From positions 1,798,001 through 1,862,000 of the forward strand of contig OZ241368.1 of NCBI GenBank assembly GCA_965200525.1: DNA of 64,000 nt, read 5' to 3'. The position numbers were made by a program, and so were the translations under genes. This document shows positions 8,310 through 18,881 of this stretch, in pieces. The notes below the pieces were generated by a model. That model worked only from the letters and a program-made list of their open reading frames with translations, searched no databases and was not told where the DNA came from. The DNA comes from JANNPJ01 sp965200525 (lineage in GTDB: Bacteria; Actinomycetota; Actinomycetes; Actinomycetales; Kineosporiaceae). Positions within the stretch are counted from its first letter, which is position 1; the number at the start of each line of letters is the position of its first letter.

Positions 8310-8749
8310 AGCGCCAGGTTCGCCTTGAGCTCGGTGATCAGCTCGGGCGTGAGGACGGCGCCGACCCGCTCGACCAGCATCGTGGTCTCGTAGCCGACCA
8401 GGCCGAGGTCGCACTCGCGGGCGGTCACCACTCCCAGGCAGGCCCGGCCGCTGATCAGCGACGCGACCAGGTAGCCGCCGGCGAACTCGGTGATCACCTG
8501 GGTCAGGCCGCCCTTGTTCAGCAGCCGGCTGGCGCTGGTGGCCAGGGTGGTCATCCCGGAGACGGTGGCGCCGAGCTTGTCCGCGTCGCCCCGGTCCATC
8601 TGCACCGACATGGCCATCAGCAGGCCGTCGGAGGAGACCCCGATGCACTGCTCGACGCCGGCCGTCTCGCGGACGAAGTGGTCCAGCATCCAGCTGACGT
8701 TCTGGGCCGCGGGGCTGAGGTGGGTTCCCGCGTGGGTGTTCGCGCTCAT
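8306..8749 (-). CDS. Roadblock/LC7-domain protein (CvnB/MglB-like)
   Basis: A 147-residue protein made almost entirely of one roadblock/LC7 fold: SWMLDHFVRETAGVEQCI, SSDGLLMAMS, ITEFAGGYLVASLI and YETTMLVERVGAVL are the usual blocks. Such proteins dimerise and act as GTPase-activating or co-GTPase partners of MglA-like G proteins. The start overlaps the stop of the kinase gene in an ATGA, and its own stop overlaps the DUF742 start. Confidence 0.9.
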   Translation of the reverse strand: MSANTHAGTHLSPAAQNVSWMLDHFVRETAGVEQCIGVSSDGLLMAMSVQMDRGDADKLGATVSGMTTLATSASRLLNKGGLTQVITEFAGGYLVASLISGRACLGVVTARECDLGLVGYETTMLVERVGAVLTPELITELKANLAL

Positions 8750-10920
8750 GCGTTGCTCCCGAAGGTGTCGTCGTTGGCGGCGTTCTGGATCGACTCGAAG
8801 CGGGCCTTGGCCGTGGCGGCCTGCAGGCCGGACAGCTGCCGGCCGATCGCGGCCGGGTCGCGCACCGGAAGCTCGCCCTCGGGGCTCACGTCCGGGCCGA
8901 GTTCGGCCAGCTGGGCCCCGCGAACCCGGCGGGTGGGTACCGCCGGACTTTCCTCGGCCACCTTGATCGGGGTGTACGGGATCGGCTGGGGGCTGAACTC
9001 GTTACGGGCGGCGGCGACCCCGGACTGCAGCGAGGACATCTGGCTGCGGGCCGCGGCGGCGTCCGGCCGGGGTTGGTCCACCTGCGGCTCGGCCTCCGCG
9101 AAGGCCTCCAGCTGGGCCCCGCGAACCCGACGGCCGGGCATCTCCTCGGCCGCCGGGACCGGGACGGACTCGGGCCGGGGGGCCGGCAGCGCGGGCTGGA
9201 CCGGCTGATAGGGCTCGTAGGGCGCCGCCGGAGCGGGAGCCGGAGCGGGGGCTGGGAAGGCGGCCACCTCGACCGGTGCCGGTGCCGGAGTGGCCGGAAC
9301 CGCCTGTACCGGCATGGTTTCGGAGACCGGAACCGGAGCCGGCGACTGGACCGGCGCGGGGGCCGGGGCCGGGGCGGGAGCCGCGGCCCCCGCGTCGACG
9401 TCCTGCGGCTCGGCCACGCCGGCGTCACTGAGCAGCGCGACCGGAACGAGCACCTGGGCCGTGATACCGATCTGGACCGAGGGCAGCAGCCGGACGAAGA
9501 TGCCACGCCGGGCGGCGATCCGGCCGACCACGTGGTGACCCAGCACCTTGGTGTCGGCCCGGCGCTGGCCGGCCTGCGCGATCCGCTCGTTGGCGGTCGC
9601 CAGCTCCTCCTCGGTCATGCCGAGACCGGAGTCGATGACGTCGAACTGGTATCCGCTCGGCGTGAGCCGGCCGACCACCAGCACCTGACGGTCCCGCGGC
9701 GAGAACCGGGTGGCGTTCTCCAGCAGCTCGGCCAGCATGTGCGTGAGGTCGGCCGCGACCCCACCGTGCACCTTGGCCGGGTCGGTGTGGTGCACCGTGA
9801 CCCGGGTGTACTCCTCGATCTCGGACAGGGCCGCGCGGAGCACGTCGTCGATGGCGATCGGCATCGACCAGGTCCGGGTCTGCTTGGCTCCGGCGAGCAC
9901 CAGGAGGGACTCGGCGTTGCGGCGGATGCGGGTGGTGAGGTGGTCGAGCCGGAACAGCTTGTCCAGCGTGTCGGCGTCCCGCTCGTCCCGCTCCAGCTCG
10001 GTGACGTACGAGAGCATACGAGTCAGCAGGCTCTGGTTACGCCGGCCCAGGTTGACCAGGGTCTCGGCGTTGGCCTGCTCGTCCCGCCGCTGATCCAGGG
10101 CCAGCCCGACGGCGCTGTCCTGCAGGGTGGTGAGGGCACCGGCCAGCTCGGCCAGCTCGTCCTTGGTCGTGACCTTGAACTTGGGCAGGGTCGGCGTCTC
10201 GGCCTCGGCCGGCAGGCTGGCGATCTGGGCCACCACCTTGGGCAGCCGGTTGTTGGCGGCGTCCAGAGCGGCCTCGGTCAGCGATCGGACCGGGCCGACG
10301 ATGCCGCGGATGGCCAGGGTCACCAGGCCACCGACGAGCAGCACCAGCAGGATGCTCGAGCCGATGATGATCTTCAGGTTCCGGTCGACGCTGGCCTTCT
10401 GGTCGGCGACCGACTGGTCGAGGGAGGACTGCGCCTGGGCCACCGCGCTGTTGATCAGGTCCTTGGCGAACACGTCCTGGCCGGCCACCTGGTCGTTGGC
10501 CTGGGTGCTGTTGAGCTGCTTGGCCACCAGCTGCTGGTAGGCCGAGGTGTAAATCACCCGGACGTTGGCGTAGGTGGTCTGGAACTGCACCAGGCTGGCC
10601 TTCAGCCGGGTGTTGTCGGTCGAGCCGATCAGCTGTTTGCTGAGGGCCTGGACCTTCGAGTCCTGGGTGGTGATCGCCTTGAGGTCGGCGGCCACGGCGG
10701 CCGGGTCGGTCTGGATCAGCAGATCCTTGAAGGTGAGCAGCTCGTTGCCGAGGGCGGTCTGCATGTCGCGGGCCTGGTTACCCTGCGCGACCTGGTGGCT
10801 GAGCAGATCGTTGTACCCGTTGGTGACGTGGACGGTCTGGAACGACAACCCCGCAACCAACGCGGTCATCGCGACCAGGAGGCTCCCGACCAGGAGGCCG
10901 AGCTTCTGTGCGATCTTCAT
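8746..10920 (-). CDS. Conservon sensor histidine kinase-like ATPase (CvnA-like)
   Basis: A 724-residue membrane protein. The ATG at 10920 (with GGGAGA upstream) opens a signal-anchor helix (LGLLVGSLLVAMTALVAGL). An extracytoplasmic alpha-helical sensor region of about 150 residues follows, then a second helix (SSILLVLLVGGLVTLAIRG) and a HAMP segment. The cytoplasmic part has an HATPase_c domain with N-box ELLENATRFSPRDRQ and G-box DSGLGMTEEE, but no clear phospho-accepting H-box, as in nitrate/nitrite-sensor-like conservon kinases. A long Pro/Ala tail (APAPAPAP) carries two copies of RRVRGAQL, each followed by a Q/S-L-Q-x-A/G-x-x-x-A-R motif, which is diagnostic for CvnA tails and likely docks partners. 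Confidence 0.88.
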   Translation of the reverse strand: MKIAQKLGLLVGSLLVAMTALVAGLSFQTVHVTNGYNDLLSHQVAQGNQARDMQTALGNELLTFKDLLIQTDPAAVAADLKAITTQDSKVQALSKQLIGSTDNTRLKASLVQFQTTYANVRVIYTSAYQQLVAKQLNSTQANDQVAGQDVFAKDLINSAVAQAQSSLDQSVADQKASVDRNLKIIIGSSILLVLLVGGLVTLAIRGIVGPVRSLTEAALDAANNRLPKVVAQIASLPAEAETPTLPKFKVTTKDELAELAGALTTLQDSAVGLALDQRRDEQANAETLVNLGRRNQSLLTRMLSYVTELERDERDADTLDKLFRLDHLTTRIRRNAESLLVLAGAKQTRTWSMPIAIDDVLRAALSEIEEYTRVTVHHTDPAKVHGGVAADLTHMLAELLENATRFSPRDRQVLVVGRLTPSGYQFDVIDSGLGMTEEELATANERIAQAGQRRADTKVLGHHVVGRIAARRGIFVRLLPSVQIGITAQVLVPVALLSDAGVAEPQDVDAGAAAPAPAPAPAPVQSPAPVPVSETMPVQAVPATPAPAPVEVAAFPAPAPAPAPAAPYEPYQPVQPALPAPRPESVPVPAAEEMPGRRVRGAQLEAFAEAEPQVDQPRPDAAAARSQMSSLQSGVAAARNEFSPQPIPYTPIKVAEESPAVPTRRVRGAQLAELGPDVSPEGELPVRDPAAIGRQLSGLQAATAKARFESIQNAANDDTFGSNA

Positions 10921-10999
10921 CGAGGGTTCTCCCGGGTGCGCGGCGCGCTGTTGTCGGAGCAGAGCAAGGTCGCGGAGCGAAGGTGCGGAGGGCCGGCCA

Positions 11000-11503
11000 T
11001 CAGGTCGGGTCGCCGATGTTCTGCCAGAGCATCGCCGCGAGGTCGGAGGCCACCTGGCCGCCCGAGGGTTCGGCCGGCGGTGGTGGTTCCGGCCGGGCGG
11101 ACTGGCTCGGGATGGAGAGCGGCACCGGATCCGGAGCCGGCGGGCTGTCCGGGGTCCGGGCGACCGGTCCGGGGTCGGCCGGCGGCCCGGGCTCGACCGC
11201 CTCGTCCGGACCGTCCCGTTGCAGGATCTCGATCTCGACGTCGTCGTCGACGTTCTGCACCCGCAGGGCGAAGGACGCCGCGGGCAGGGCCACGATGATG
11301 TCGAAACCGGGGCGCAGGGCGGCCACTCCGGCCAGCGCGCTGAGCGCCGTCCGCAGCGAGCTGTCCGGGTCGAGCTCCTCGATCGGTCGTCCGGCCAGGT
11401 CGGCCAGGTCGGCGGTGGCCTCATCCAGGGCCTGCGCCATCGTTCGGGCGCGGGCAAGCCGCTGCTCGACAGCGCGTCGTCGACCAATCACGTCGGCACT
11501 CAA
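11000..11503 (-). CDS. Uncharacterised protein leading the conservon operon
   Basis: A 167-residue soluble protein of unknown function. GGGAG lies 7 bases before a TTG at 11503, making TTG the likely start; a GTG four codons on is the alternative. Residues 1-50 are a charged, helical region (ALDEATADLADLAGRPIEEL) that could form a coiled coil; 50-95 look like a compact alpha/beta fold (FDIIVALPAASFALRVQNVDDDVEIEIL, in part); 95-150 are Pro-rich and probably disordered; the C-terminus is a short amphipathic helix (SDLAAMLWQNIGD). It is followed after 79 bases by the kinase gene in the same direction. A partner or regulator of the conservon is a reasonable guess only. Confidence 0.6.
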   Translation of the reverse strand: MSADVIGRRRAVEQRLARARTMAQALDEATADLADLAGRPIEELDPDSSLRTALSALAGVAALRPGFDIIVALPAASFALRVQNVDDDVEIEILQRDGPDEAVEPGPPADPGPVARTPDSPPAPDPVPLSIPSQSARPEPPPPAEPSGGQVASDLAAMLWQNIGDPT

Positions 11504-11631
11504 ACCGGCACTCCCTTGTCTGGCGGCCGCAGTGGCCCTGCGTCTGTAACGGCAGCGGCCCGGCGAACTTGAGCGCCAGAATGAGAACCCGGGGCCCGAT
11601 CAACCGATCGGACGCCGCGGCGAGGTCACGG

Positions 11632-11964
11632 ATGGGAGTCACGGCCGTGCCATATGGGTACATCGGGTCGATGAGGACCACACCCGGTCACCGCGAGGAG
11701 GTGGTGGCTCTGCTGCTCAGCGGGGTGGAGGGACTACGCCGGGCGGGTTGCGAGCTGTACGTCGTGGGTGAGGCCGACACCGACGACGTCACCATCTGGG
11801 TCAGCGAGGTGTGGGGCAGCAAGGAGCAGCACGACGCCGCGTTGCGGCTGCCCGAGGCCCGGGCGGCCATCGCGACGGCGATGCCGATGCTCACCGGGGA
11901 GTTCAGCAGCCGGGAACTGACGGTGATCGGCGGGCTGGGGGTGTCCGATCCCACCCCGGGGTGA
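11632..11964 (+). CDS. Antibiotic-biosynthesis-monooxygenase (ABM)-domain protein
   Basis: A 110-residue protein with one ferredoxin-like ABM fold: YGYIGSMRTTPGHREEVVALLL at the start (a beta strand followed by the usual R-x-G-x-x-x-E helix) and VSEVWGSKEQHDAAL near the middle, where the family has W-x-s-x-e-a-x-x-x-H. Members include small monooxygenases and stress proteins; substrate is unknown. The ATG at 11632 has GAGG 6 bases upstream; an in-frame GTG at 11647 with GGGAG is also possible. It is divergent from the conservon and converges on the GGDEF-EAL gene. Confidence 0.72.
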   Translation: MGVTAVPYGYIGSMRTTPGHREEVVALLLSGVEGLRRAGCELYVVGEADTDDVTIWVSEVWGSKEQHDAALRLPEARAAIATAMPMLTGEFSSRELTVIGGLGVSDPTPG

Positions 11965-11978
11965 CGCTGGGTGCGGGC

Positions 11979-14107
<2,129 letters not shown>

Positions 14108-14111
<4 letters not shown>

Positions 14112-14929
14112 GGTTTACGACCGATGCCGGCCCAGATCGGGTGCCGTTCGGCGTGCACGGCGAGGTCGGCGCGGTCCGGATGCCAGTGGTCGCTCAGCAC
14201 GATGCCGGGTTCGACCAGGTCGAACCCGGCGAACAGGCCCTCGACCTGGGCCCGGGTCCGCATCGTCATCGGGGTGGCCGTGTTGCGGTACAGCTCCCGG
14301 TGGAACCCGGTCAGCTCCGGCGGGTGCAGCTCATGGGTGGCGTGCGAGACGGCCAGGTAGCTGCCCGGGGCCAGAGCGTCGCGGAAGGTGGCGATCACGT
14401 CGGCCGGCGCGTCGGCGTCCCCGACGAAGTGCAGCAGGGCCACCAGCAGGACGGCGACCGGCTGGTCCAGATCGAGACGCTTGATCACCTCCGGGTCGGC
14501 CAGGATCTCGGCCGGCCGGCGGAAGTCACCGGCAATCACTCCGGCGCCCGGGTTGTCGGCCAGGATGGCCTCGCTGTGGGCCACCGCCACCGGGTCGATG
14601 TCGACGTAGACGACCCGGGAGTCCGGAGCCAGCTGCTGGGCGATCTCGTGAACGTTGCCGACGGTCGGGATGCCCGAGCCGATGTCGAGGAACTGCCGCA
14701 CACCCTGCTCGACCAGGTAACTCACCGCCCGCCGGAGCCAGGCCCGGTTGGACCGCATGATCAGCGGGAGGTCCGGCCAGTCCTGGATCGCCTTCTCGGC
14801 CATCTCGCGGTCGGAGCTGAAATTGTGGAACCCGCCGAGGTAGAAGTCGTACACCCGGGAAGCACTGGGTCGGCTGAGGTCGATCCCCTCGGTGACCCAC
14901 GAAGGACGTGTCACGGCGAAACCACCCAT
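14108..14929 (-). CDS. SAM-dependent methyltransferase, DUF574 family
   Basis: About 273 residues. The family signature is plain: DLSRPSASRVYDFYLGGFHNFS near the start, then FLDIGSGIPTVGNVHEIAQ (SAM-binding motif I) and VYVDIDPVAVAHSEAIL. Members are abundant, multicopy actinobacterial S-adenosylmethionine methyltransferases of largely unknown substrate, often beside regulatory genes. The ATG at 14929 is taken as start because the conserved part begins right after it; a GTG five codons on is equally possible and an upstream ATG at 15025 would add an unconserved stretch. It is translationally coupled to the GGDEF-EAL gene. Confidence 0.85.
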
Positions 14930-15153
14930 CAACTCGGGCACGCCGGAGTTCAGGCCCGGTCGTGCGTCAGACCGGCCTCGTCCACCGGACGCCCTGATCA
15001 GTTCTCGGTGATCGAAAGCTGCCACCCGCCGGTGTCGCCGACGGCAAGAAAAGTATCAGAACATCCGACAACTGCCCCAGAGGGTGACAAGCCTCGATTC
15101 AGTCCCGATTCAGGAGATAAGCCGCACAGTGACGGCGCCTTGACCGACCGTCG

Positions 15154-15597
15154 TCAACGGGCCCGGGTGGCGATCAGTCGCTGGGCCCGGCGGGCCAGCC
15201 GCATCGAGAAGGCGGCCAGCGGCAGCTCGACCAGCGCCGCCGTGGCGACGGCGAAATAGCGCTCCCGATCCGAACCGGCCGTGGTGATGTCGAACCAGGC
15301 ATCCACGATCAGCAGGGTCGCGGTCACCGCGGCCACGATCACCAGGTTCGGCGAGCGCCGCCAGGCCAGCCAGGCCGTCCGGCTCAGGGTGAGCAGCAGC
15401 ATCAGGTCGAAGCCGACCCAGGCCAGCCGGTAGTGCGGGTTGAGCTGGCGGTCCGGCAGCTCGATCGCCAGCAGGACCAGCCAGGGCACCAGCAGCAAGG
15501 CCAGCACCAGGTAGATCACGGCGATCCGGTTGGACGACCAGCGCGGCCCCGGTGGCAGCACCGGCCGGCCGGGCTCGGGTGGCGCCGGCTTGAGCAC
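15154..15597 (-). CDS. Small four-helix membrane protein, unknown function
   Basis: About 147 residues with four hydrophobic helices (IAVIYLVLALLLVPWLVLLAI; LAWVGFDLMLLLTLSRTAWLAW; LVIVAAVTATLLIVDAWFD; YFAVATAALVELPLAAFSM, quoted in part). Between helices 2 and 3 is a short basic loop and after helix 3 the motif DAWFDITTAGSDRERYFAVA. The GTG at 15597 is preferred because further upstream the frame crosses a strong 19-base hairpin; the frame stays open to 15717. No function can be assigned. Confidence 0.6.
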   Translation of the reverse strand: MLKPAPPEPGRPVLPPGPRWSSNRIAVIYLVLALLLVPWLVLLAIELPDRQLNPHYRLAWVGFDLMLLLTLSRTAWLAWRRSPNLVIVAAVTATLLIVDAWFDITTAGSDRERYFAVATAALVELPLAAFSMRLARRAQRLIATRAR

Positions 15598-15622
15598 GTC
15601 ATCACCGCCGTTCCGGCTCGAT

Positions 15623-15641
15623 CCTCGGAGGCGCTCCGAGG
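15623..15641. promoter_or_regulatory. Perfect inverted repeat in the divergent spacer
   Basis: CCTCGGAG and CTCCGAGG are separated by GCG. The repeat lies upstream of the small membrane-protein gene and 100 bases before the nucleotidyltransferase gene on the other strand, and could be an operator or a leader hairpin. Confidence 0.35.
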
Positions 15642-15743
15642 GGTACGCTTTGTCAGGGTGTACCGACCACGACATCGGCGCCGATCCAGACGAACAGAAC
15701 AGCGGGCCGGGCGGCACTGTTCCGGATCGGTTACGTTCGCCCG

Positions 15744-16247
15744 GTGGGCGCGGCGCGGGTCGAGGACGACGACATCACCGGTGCGGCCGAGGTGCGAGCC
15801 GTGCTGACCGGCCTCGAAGCAGCCGGTTGCCGGGTCTGGGTGGCCGGCGGCTGGGGGGTGGACGTGCTGGTCGGTCGCCCGACCCGGGCCCACCGGGATC
15901 TCGACCTGGCCGTCGACGCGGCCGGACTGGACGCCGGGCTGCGGTTGCTGGCCGAGCGGGGCTACTCGGTCGAGACCGACTGGCTACCGGTCCGGGTGGA
16001 GCTGCACCGGCCCGGGTTCGGCCGGGTCGACCTGCACCCGGTGGTCTTCGACGAGCACGGGGACGGCGTTCAGGCCGGGTTCGACGGCGAGGTGTTCAGC
16101 TATCCCGCGGCCGACCTGGTGGCGGGCACGCTGGGCGAGGTCGCGGTGCCCTGCCTGTCGGCCCGGCTGCAGCTGGTCTTCCGCCGGGGCTACGACCTGC
16201 GCCCGGTCGACCACCACGACCTCCCCCTGCTGCGGTCCCTCGGCTGA
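15744..16247 (+). CDS. Nucleotidyltransferase of the aminoglycoside/lincosamide adenylyltransferase type
   Basis: A 167-residue protein. VAGGWGVDVLVGRPTRAHRDLDLAV has the G-G-W-G-x-D core and the H-R-D-L-D-L acidic pair that bind magnesium-ATP in ANT(2'')/Lnu-type nucleotidyltransferases, followed by FGRVDLHPV carrying the third acidic residue (quoted in part). Enzymes of this family transfer AMP to a drug hydroxyl; many chromosomal homologues have no proven resistance role. Native, GC-rich codon use and a lack of mobile genes nearby argue against recent capture. Confidence 0.75.
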   Translation: MGAARVEDDDITGAAEVRAVLTGLEAAGCRVWVAGGWGVDVLVGRPTRAHRDLDLAVDAAGLDAGLRLLAERGYSVETDWLPVRVELHRPGFGRVDLHPVVFDEHGDGVQAGFDGEVFSYPAADLVAGTLGEVAVPCLSARLQLVFRRGYDLRPVDHHDLPLLRSLG

Positions 16248-16269
16248 ACCTCCACCCGGGGGCCGAGGT

Positions 16270-16956
16270 TCACAGGTTCTCCCGGGCCCAGAGCGCGGCG
16301 GAGGTCCGGTCCTGCACCCCGATCCGGCGAAACACGTTGCCCAGGTGAACCTTGACCGTGCGCTCACTGATCCCGAGGGAGCGGCCGATCTGCTTGTTGG
16401 CCATCCCGGTGGCCACCAGCCGCAGCACGTCCAGCTCCCTCGGGCTCAGCGCGGCCGGCGGCGCGACGGCCGCCGCACCTCCCGGCAGGAGGGCGCGGGC
16501 GACCCTCGGGTCGATCGGCGAGCCCTGTGCGGCGGCGGCCCGGACCCCGGCCAGCACGTCCTGCGGCGGGCTGTCCTTGAGCAGGTACCCGATCGCGCCG
16601 GCGGCCAGCGCGTCCCGGACCCGGTCCTGGTCCGAGAACGAGGTCAGCACCAGCACCTGGACCTGCGGTCGCTCGGCCAGCAGCCGGCGGGTCGCCGCGA
16701 CGCCGTCCAGGACCGGCATCGAGAGGTCCATCAGGACGACGTCCGGGTCGGTGTTCAGAGCCAGTTCGACTGCCTGGGCCCCGTCGGCGGCCTCACCGAC
16801 CACGGTGATGTCGCCGGCCGCGTCGAGCAGTGCGGCCAGACCGGCCCGGACCAGGGCGTGGTCGTCGACCAGCAGCACCCGGATCGGCCGATCGGGTTGC
16901 TCGGGCGGGTTCGGCGGCGCGGCCGTGGGTTCGGGCCGGTCGCTCGGTTCGCTCAT
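16270..16956 (-). CDS. NarL/LuxR-family response regulator
   Basis: A 228-residue regulator. The receiver domain (about 27-145) has the acidic pair in LLVDDHALVRAGL, the phospho-accepting Asp in DVVLMDLSMPVLDG and the conserved Lys in YLLKDSPPQDVL. A LuxR helix-turn-helix (LSPRELDVLRLVATGMANKQ, then SLGISERTVKVHLGNVF) ends the protein. The ATG overlaps the kinase stop in an ATGA, so the pair is coupled and the kinase next door is its cognate partner. Confidence 0.95.
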   Translation of the reverse strand: MSEPSDRPEPTAAPPNPPEQPDRPIRVLLVDDHALVRAGLAALLDAAGDITVVGEAADGAQAVELALNTDPDVVLMDLSMPVLDGVAATRRLLAERPQVQVLVLTSFSDQDRVRDALAAGAIGYLLKDSPPQDVLAGVRAAAAQGSPIDPRVARALLPGGAAAVAPPAALSPRELDVLRLVATGMANKQIGRSLGISERTVKVHLGNVFRRIGVQDRTSAALWARENL

Positions 16957-18335
16957 GGCCGGGGGATCTCCATCCGCCAGGTCGTGCCCTGTCCCGGGGC
17001 CGAGCGGACCAGCAGGGTGGCGCCGGCCGCGGCGGCCTGATCGGCCATCAGCCGCAGCCCGAAGTGCCCCTCGGCCGGGTCGGCCAGCACCGCGTCCGGG
17101 TCGAACCCGATGCCGTCGTCCTCGACCTCGAGCCTGATCCGGGCGGCCGCGTCCTCGGGCCGGGACAGGGCCAGCCGGACGGCGCCGGCGTCCGCGTGCC
17201 GGGTGACGTTGCGCAGGCACTCCTGCGCCACCCGGAAGATCAGGGCCTCGGTGGCCGGTGGCAGTTCGAGCAGGTCGGGCACGGTCAGGGTCACCTCGAG
17301 GTCACGGGATCGGATCGGGGCCAGCAGGTCCTGCAGGGCCGGCACCAGACCGGCCGTCCGCAGGGCGGGCGGGTAGATGTCCACCAGCAGCGAGCGCAGG
17401 CCGCCGATGCTGGAGCGGACCGTGCTCGAGGCCAGGTCGAGCTGCCCGGCCGAGGTCAGGTCGCCCGCGGCCCGGGCCCGGTCGGCCGCCCCGGCGACCA
17501 GGAAGGCACTGGCCGCCAGTTCCTGGACCGCGCCGTCGTGCAGGGTGGCCGCGATCCGGCGGCGTTCCTCGTCCGAGGCCGCGACCGCACCGGCCAGCCA
17601 GGCCTCCCGCTCGGCCTGGGCCCGGCGCACCCGGGCGATCAACGCCCAGGTCAGTGGGGCCTGAGCGATCAGGAGCAGGAGCATGCTGGTCAGGGTGATG
17701 CCGCCGAAGGCCCGCCAGAGCTGCGAGCTCCGCGCGGTCACGGCGTCGTACCGGGAGTAGGTCTCGAACATCAGTTCCTGCTGCTTCGGCGTCCAGACCG
17801 GGCGGTAGACCTCGAGCAGCTTGCTGTCCTGGCCGCGCTCGAACCGGTTCTCGGGCCGGCTCAGATCGGTCACCTCGGCCTTGGTCGAAGGCCGGCGCAG
17901 GGCATCCTGCTCCTCGTCGTCCAGGGGAAAGGTCTCGCCGATCAGCCGGGCCTCGTCCGAGTAGACGATCCGGCCCCGCGGCGTCCACACCTTGACCCGG
18001 ACCAGGGTCGACGACAGCAGCCGAGCTCGCACCACCCGGTCGAGCCGGGCCACCGCGGCCGCCGCCGCGGTGGGGTCGGACGAGGTCAGGTCGTCCTCCA
18101 GGGCCGGCTGCAGGACCGAGCCGGCCAGCGCGTCGGTGATCGTGGCAGCGTCGTTGACGGCCTCCCGCTCGGCGGTGCGGCGGGCGGTGATCGCACCGAC
18201 CGCGACCACGCCGGCGAACACCAGGACGGCCACCAGCACCACTCCCCCGACCATTCGCCACCAGTTCAGCGGCGGCTCCGAGGCCCGGCGGGCACTCGCA
18301 CCGGTGACCGTGACCCAGCCGTCGATGTCGGTCAT
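16953..18335 (-). CDS. NarL-type sensor histidine kinase (HisKA_3)
   Basis: A 460-residue membrane kinase. A first helix (VGGVVLVAVLVFAGVVAVGAI) and a second (AFGGITLTSMLLLLIAQAPLTWALI, in part) flank an extracytoplasmic sensor region of about 170 residues with a dCACHE/PAS-like strand pattern (VRVKVWTPRGRIVYSDEARL, in part). The HisKA_3 H-box is RRIAATLHDGAVQELAA with the phospho-His, and the ATPase domain has FRVAQECLRNVTRHADA (N-box) and DDGIGFDPD. The signal is unknown. It lies 39 bases downstream of a His/Asp-rich secreted protein gene, which may be part of the same transcript and could present a ligand such as a metal ion; that link is inference. Confidence 0.92.
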   Translation of the reverse strand: MTDIDGWVTVTGASARRASEPPLNWWRMVGGVVLVAVLVFAGVVAVGAITARRTAEREAVNDAATITDALAGSVLQPALEDDLTSSDPTAAAAAVARLDRVVRARLLSSTLVRVKVWTPRGRIVYSDEARLIGETFPLDDEEQDALRRPSTKAEVTDLSRPENRFERGQDSKLLEVYRPVWTPKQQELMFETYSRYDAVTARSSQLWRAFGGITLTSMLLLLIAQAPLTWALIARVRRAQAEREAWLAGAVAASDEERRRIAATLHDGAVQELAASAFLVAGAADRARAAGDLTSAGQLDLASSTVRSSIGGLRSLLVDIYPPALRTAGLVPALQDLLAPIRSRDLEVTLTVPDLLELPPATEALIFRVAQECLRNVTRHADAGAVRLALSRPEDAAARIRLEVEDDGIGFDPDAVLADPAEGHFGLRLMADQAAAAGATLLVRSAPGQGTTWRMEIPRP

Positions 18336-18374
18336 CCGGTCGTGCCTCCTGGCTGAGGTGGGTCGGGCGGGTGC

Positions 18375-18881
18375 TCAGTCGTCGCTGCCGTGGTGTCCGC
18401 CGTCTTCGGAGCCCTTACCCGAATGATGGCCCGAACCGTCGTCGGACCCGTGCTTCTTCGACGACGTCGCACCGCCCTTGTCGTCGTTCGCGTCGTGCCC
18501 GGCCGCGTCGTCGCTCGCGCCCTGCGCCCGGTTGCCGCCCTTGTCGTCTCCGGCCTCGGCGTGACCGGCTCCATGACGAGCGCTCTCGCCGGCGCCGTGG
18601 TGATGAACGGCCTCGGGCGTGGCGGCGGTCCGGCCGCCGTGCCGGTGGACGGTCTCGGTACTGCTCGGGCTGGGGTGAGCAGTGGCGGTAGCGGTGGGGC
18701 GGGGCGTCGAGGTGGCACTGGAGGTGGCCTCGGAGGTGGCTTCGGAGGTGGCACTGACCGTCTGCACCTGGGCCGCGGCCAGCGGTACCCGGGCGCTGAG
18801 CGAGGGGTTGGCCGCCAGCCCGACTCCGGCCGGCACCAGTGCGGCCAGCGCGGCGCCACCGATAATGATCATCTTCTTCAT
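18375..18881 (-). CDS. Secreted His/Asp/Ser-rich low-complexity protein
   Basis: A 168-residue exported protein with no recognised domain. GAGGAG 5 bases before the ATG at 18881 fixes the start. A signal peptide (MKKMIIIGGAALAALVPAGV) is followed by a Ser/Thr/Ala/Pro stretch with SEAT repeats and a C-terminal half very rich in His, Asp, Gly and Lys (for example HHHGAGESARHGAGHAEAGDD). Such composition suits binding of divalent metals at the cell surface, but this is inferred from composition only. It precedes the two-component genes in the same direction and is divergent from a cation exchanger gene. Confidence 0.75.
   Translation of the reverse strand: MKKMIIIGGAALAALVPAGVGLAANPSLSARVPLAAAQVQTVSATSEATSEATSSATSTPRPTATATAHPSPSSTETVHRHGGRTAATPEAVHHHGAGESARHGAGHAEAGDDKGGNRAQGASDDAAGHDANDDKGGATSSKKHGSDDGSGHHSGKGSEDGGHHGSDD

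Noticed and set aside
9073..11298. Long open frame opposite the conservon kinase
   Set aside because: It is a GC-rich mirror of the kinase and the gene before it, with repetitive Gly/Arg/Asp composition, no domain and no ribosome-binding site. Many similar frames occur throughout the window for the same reason.
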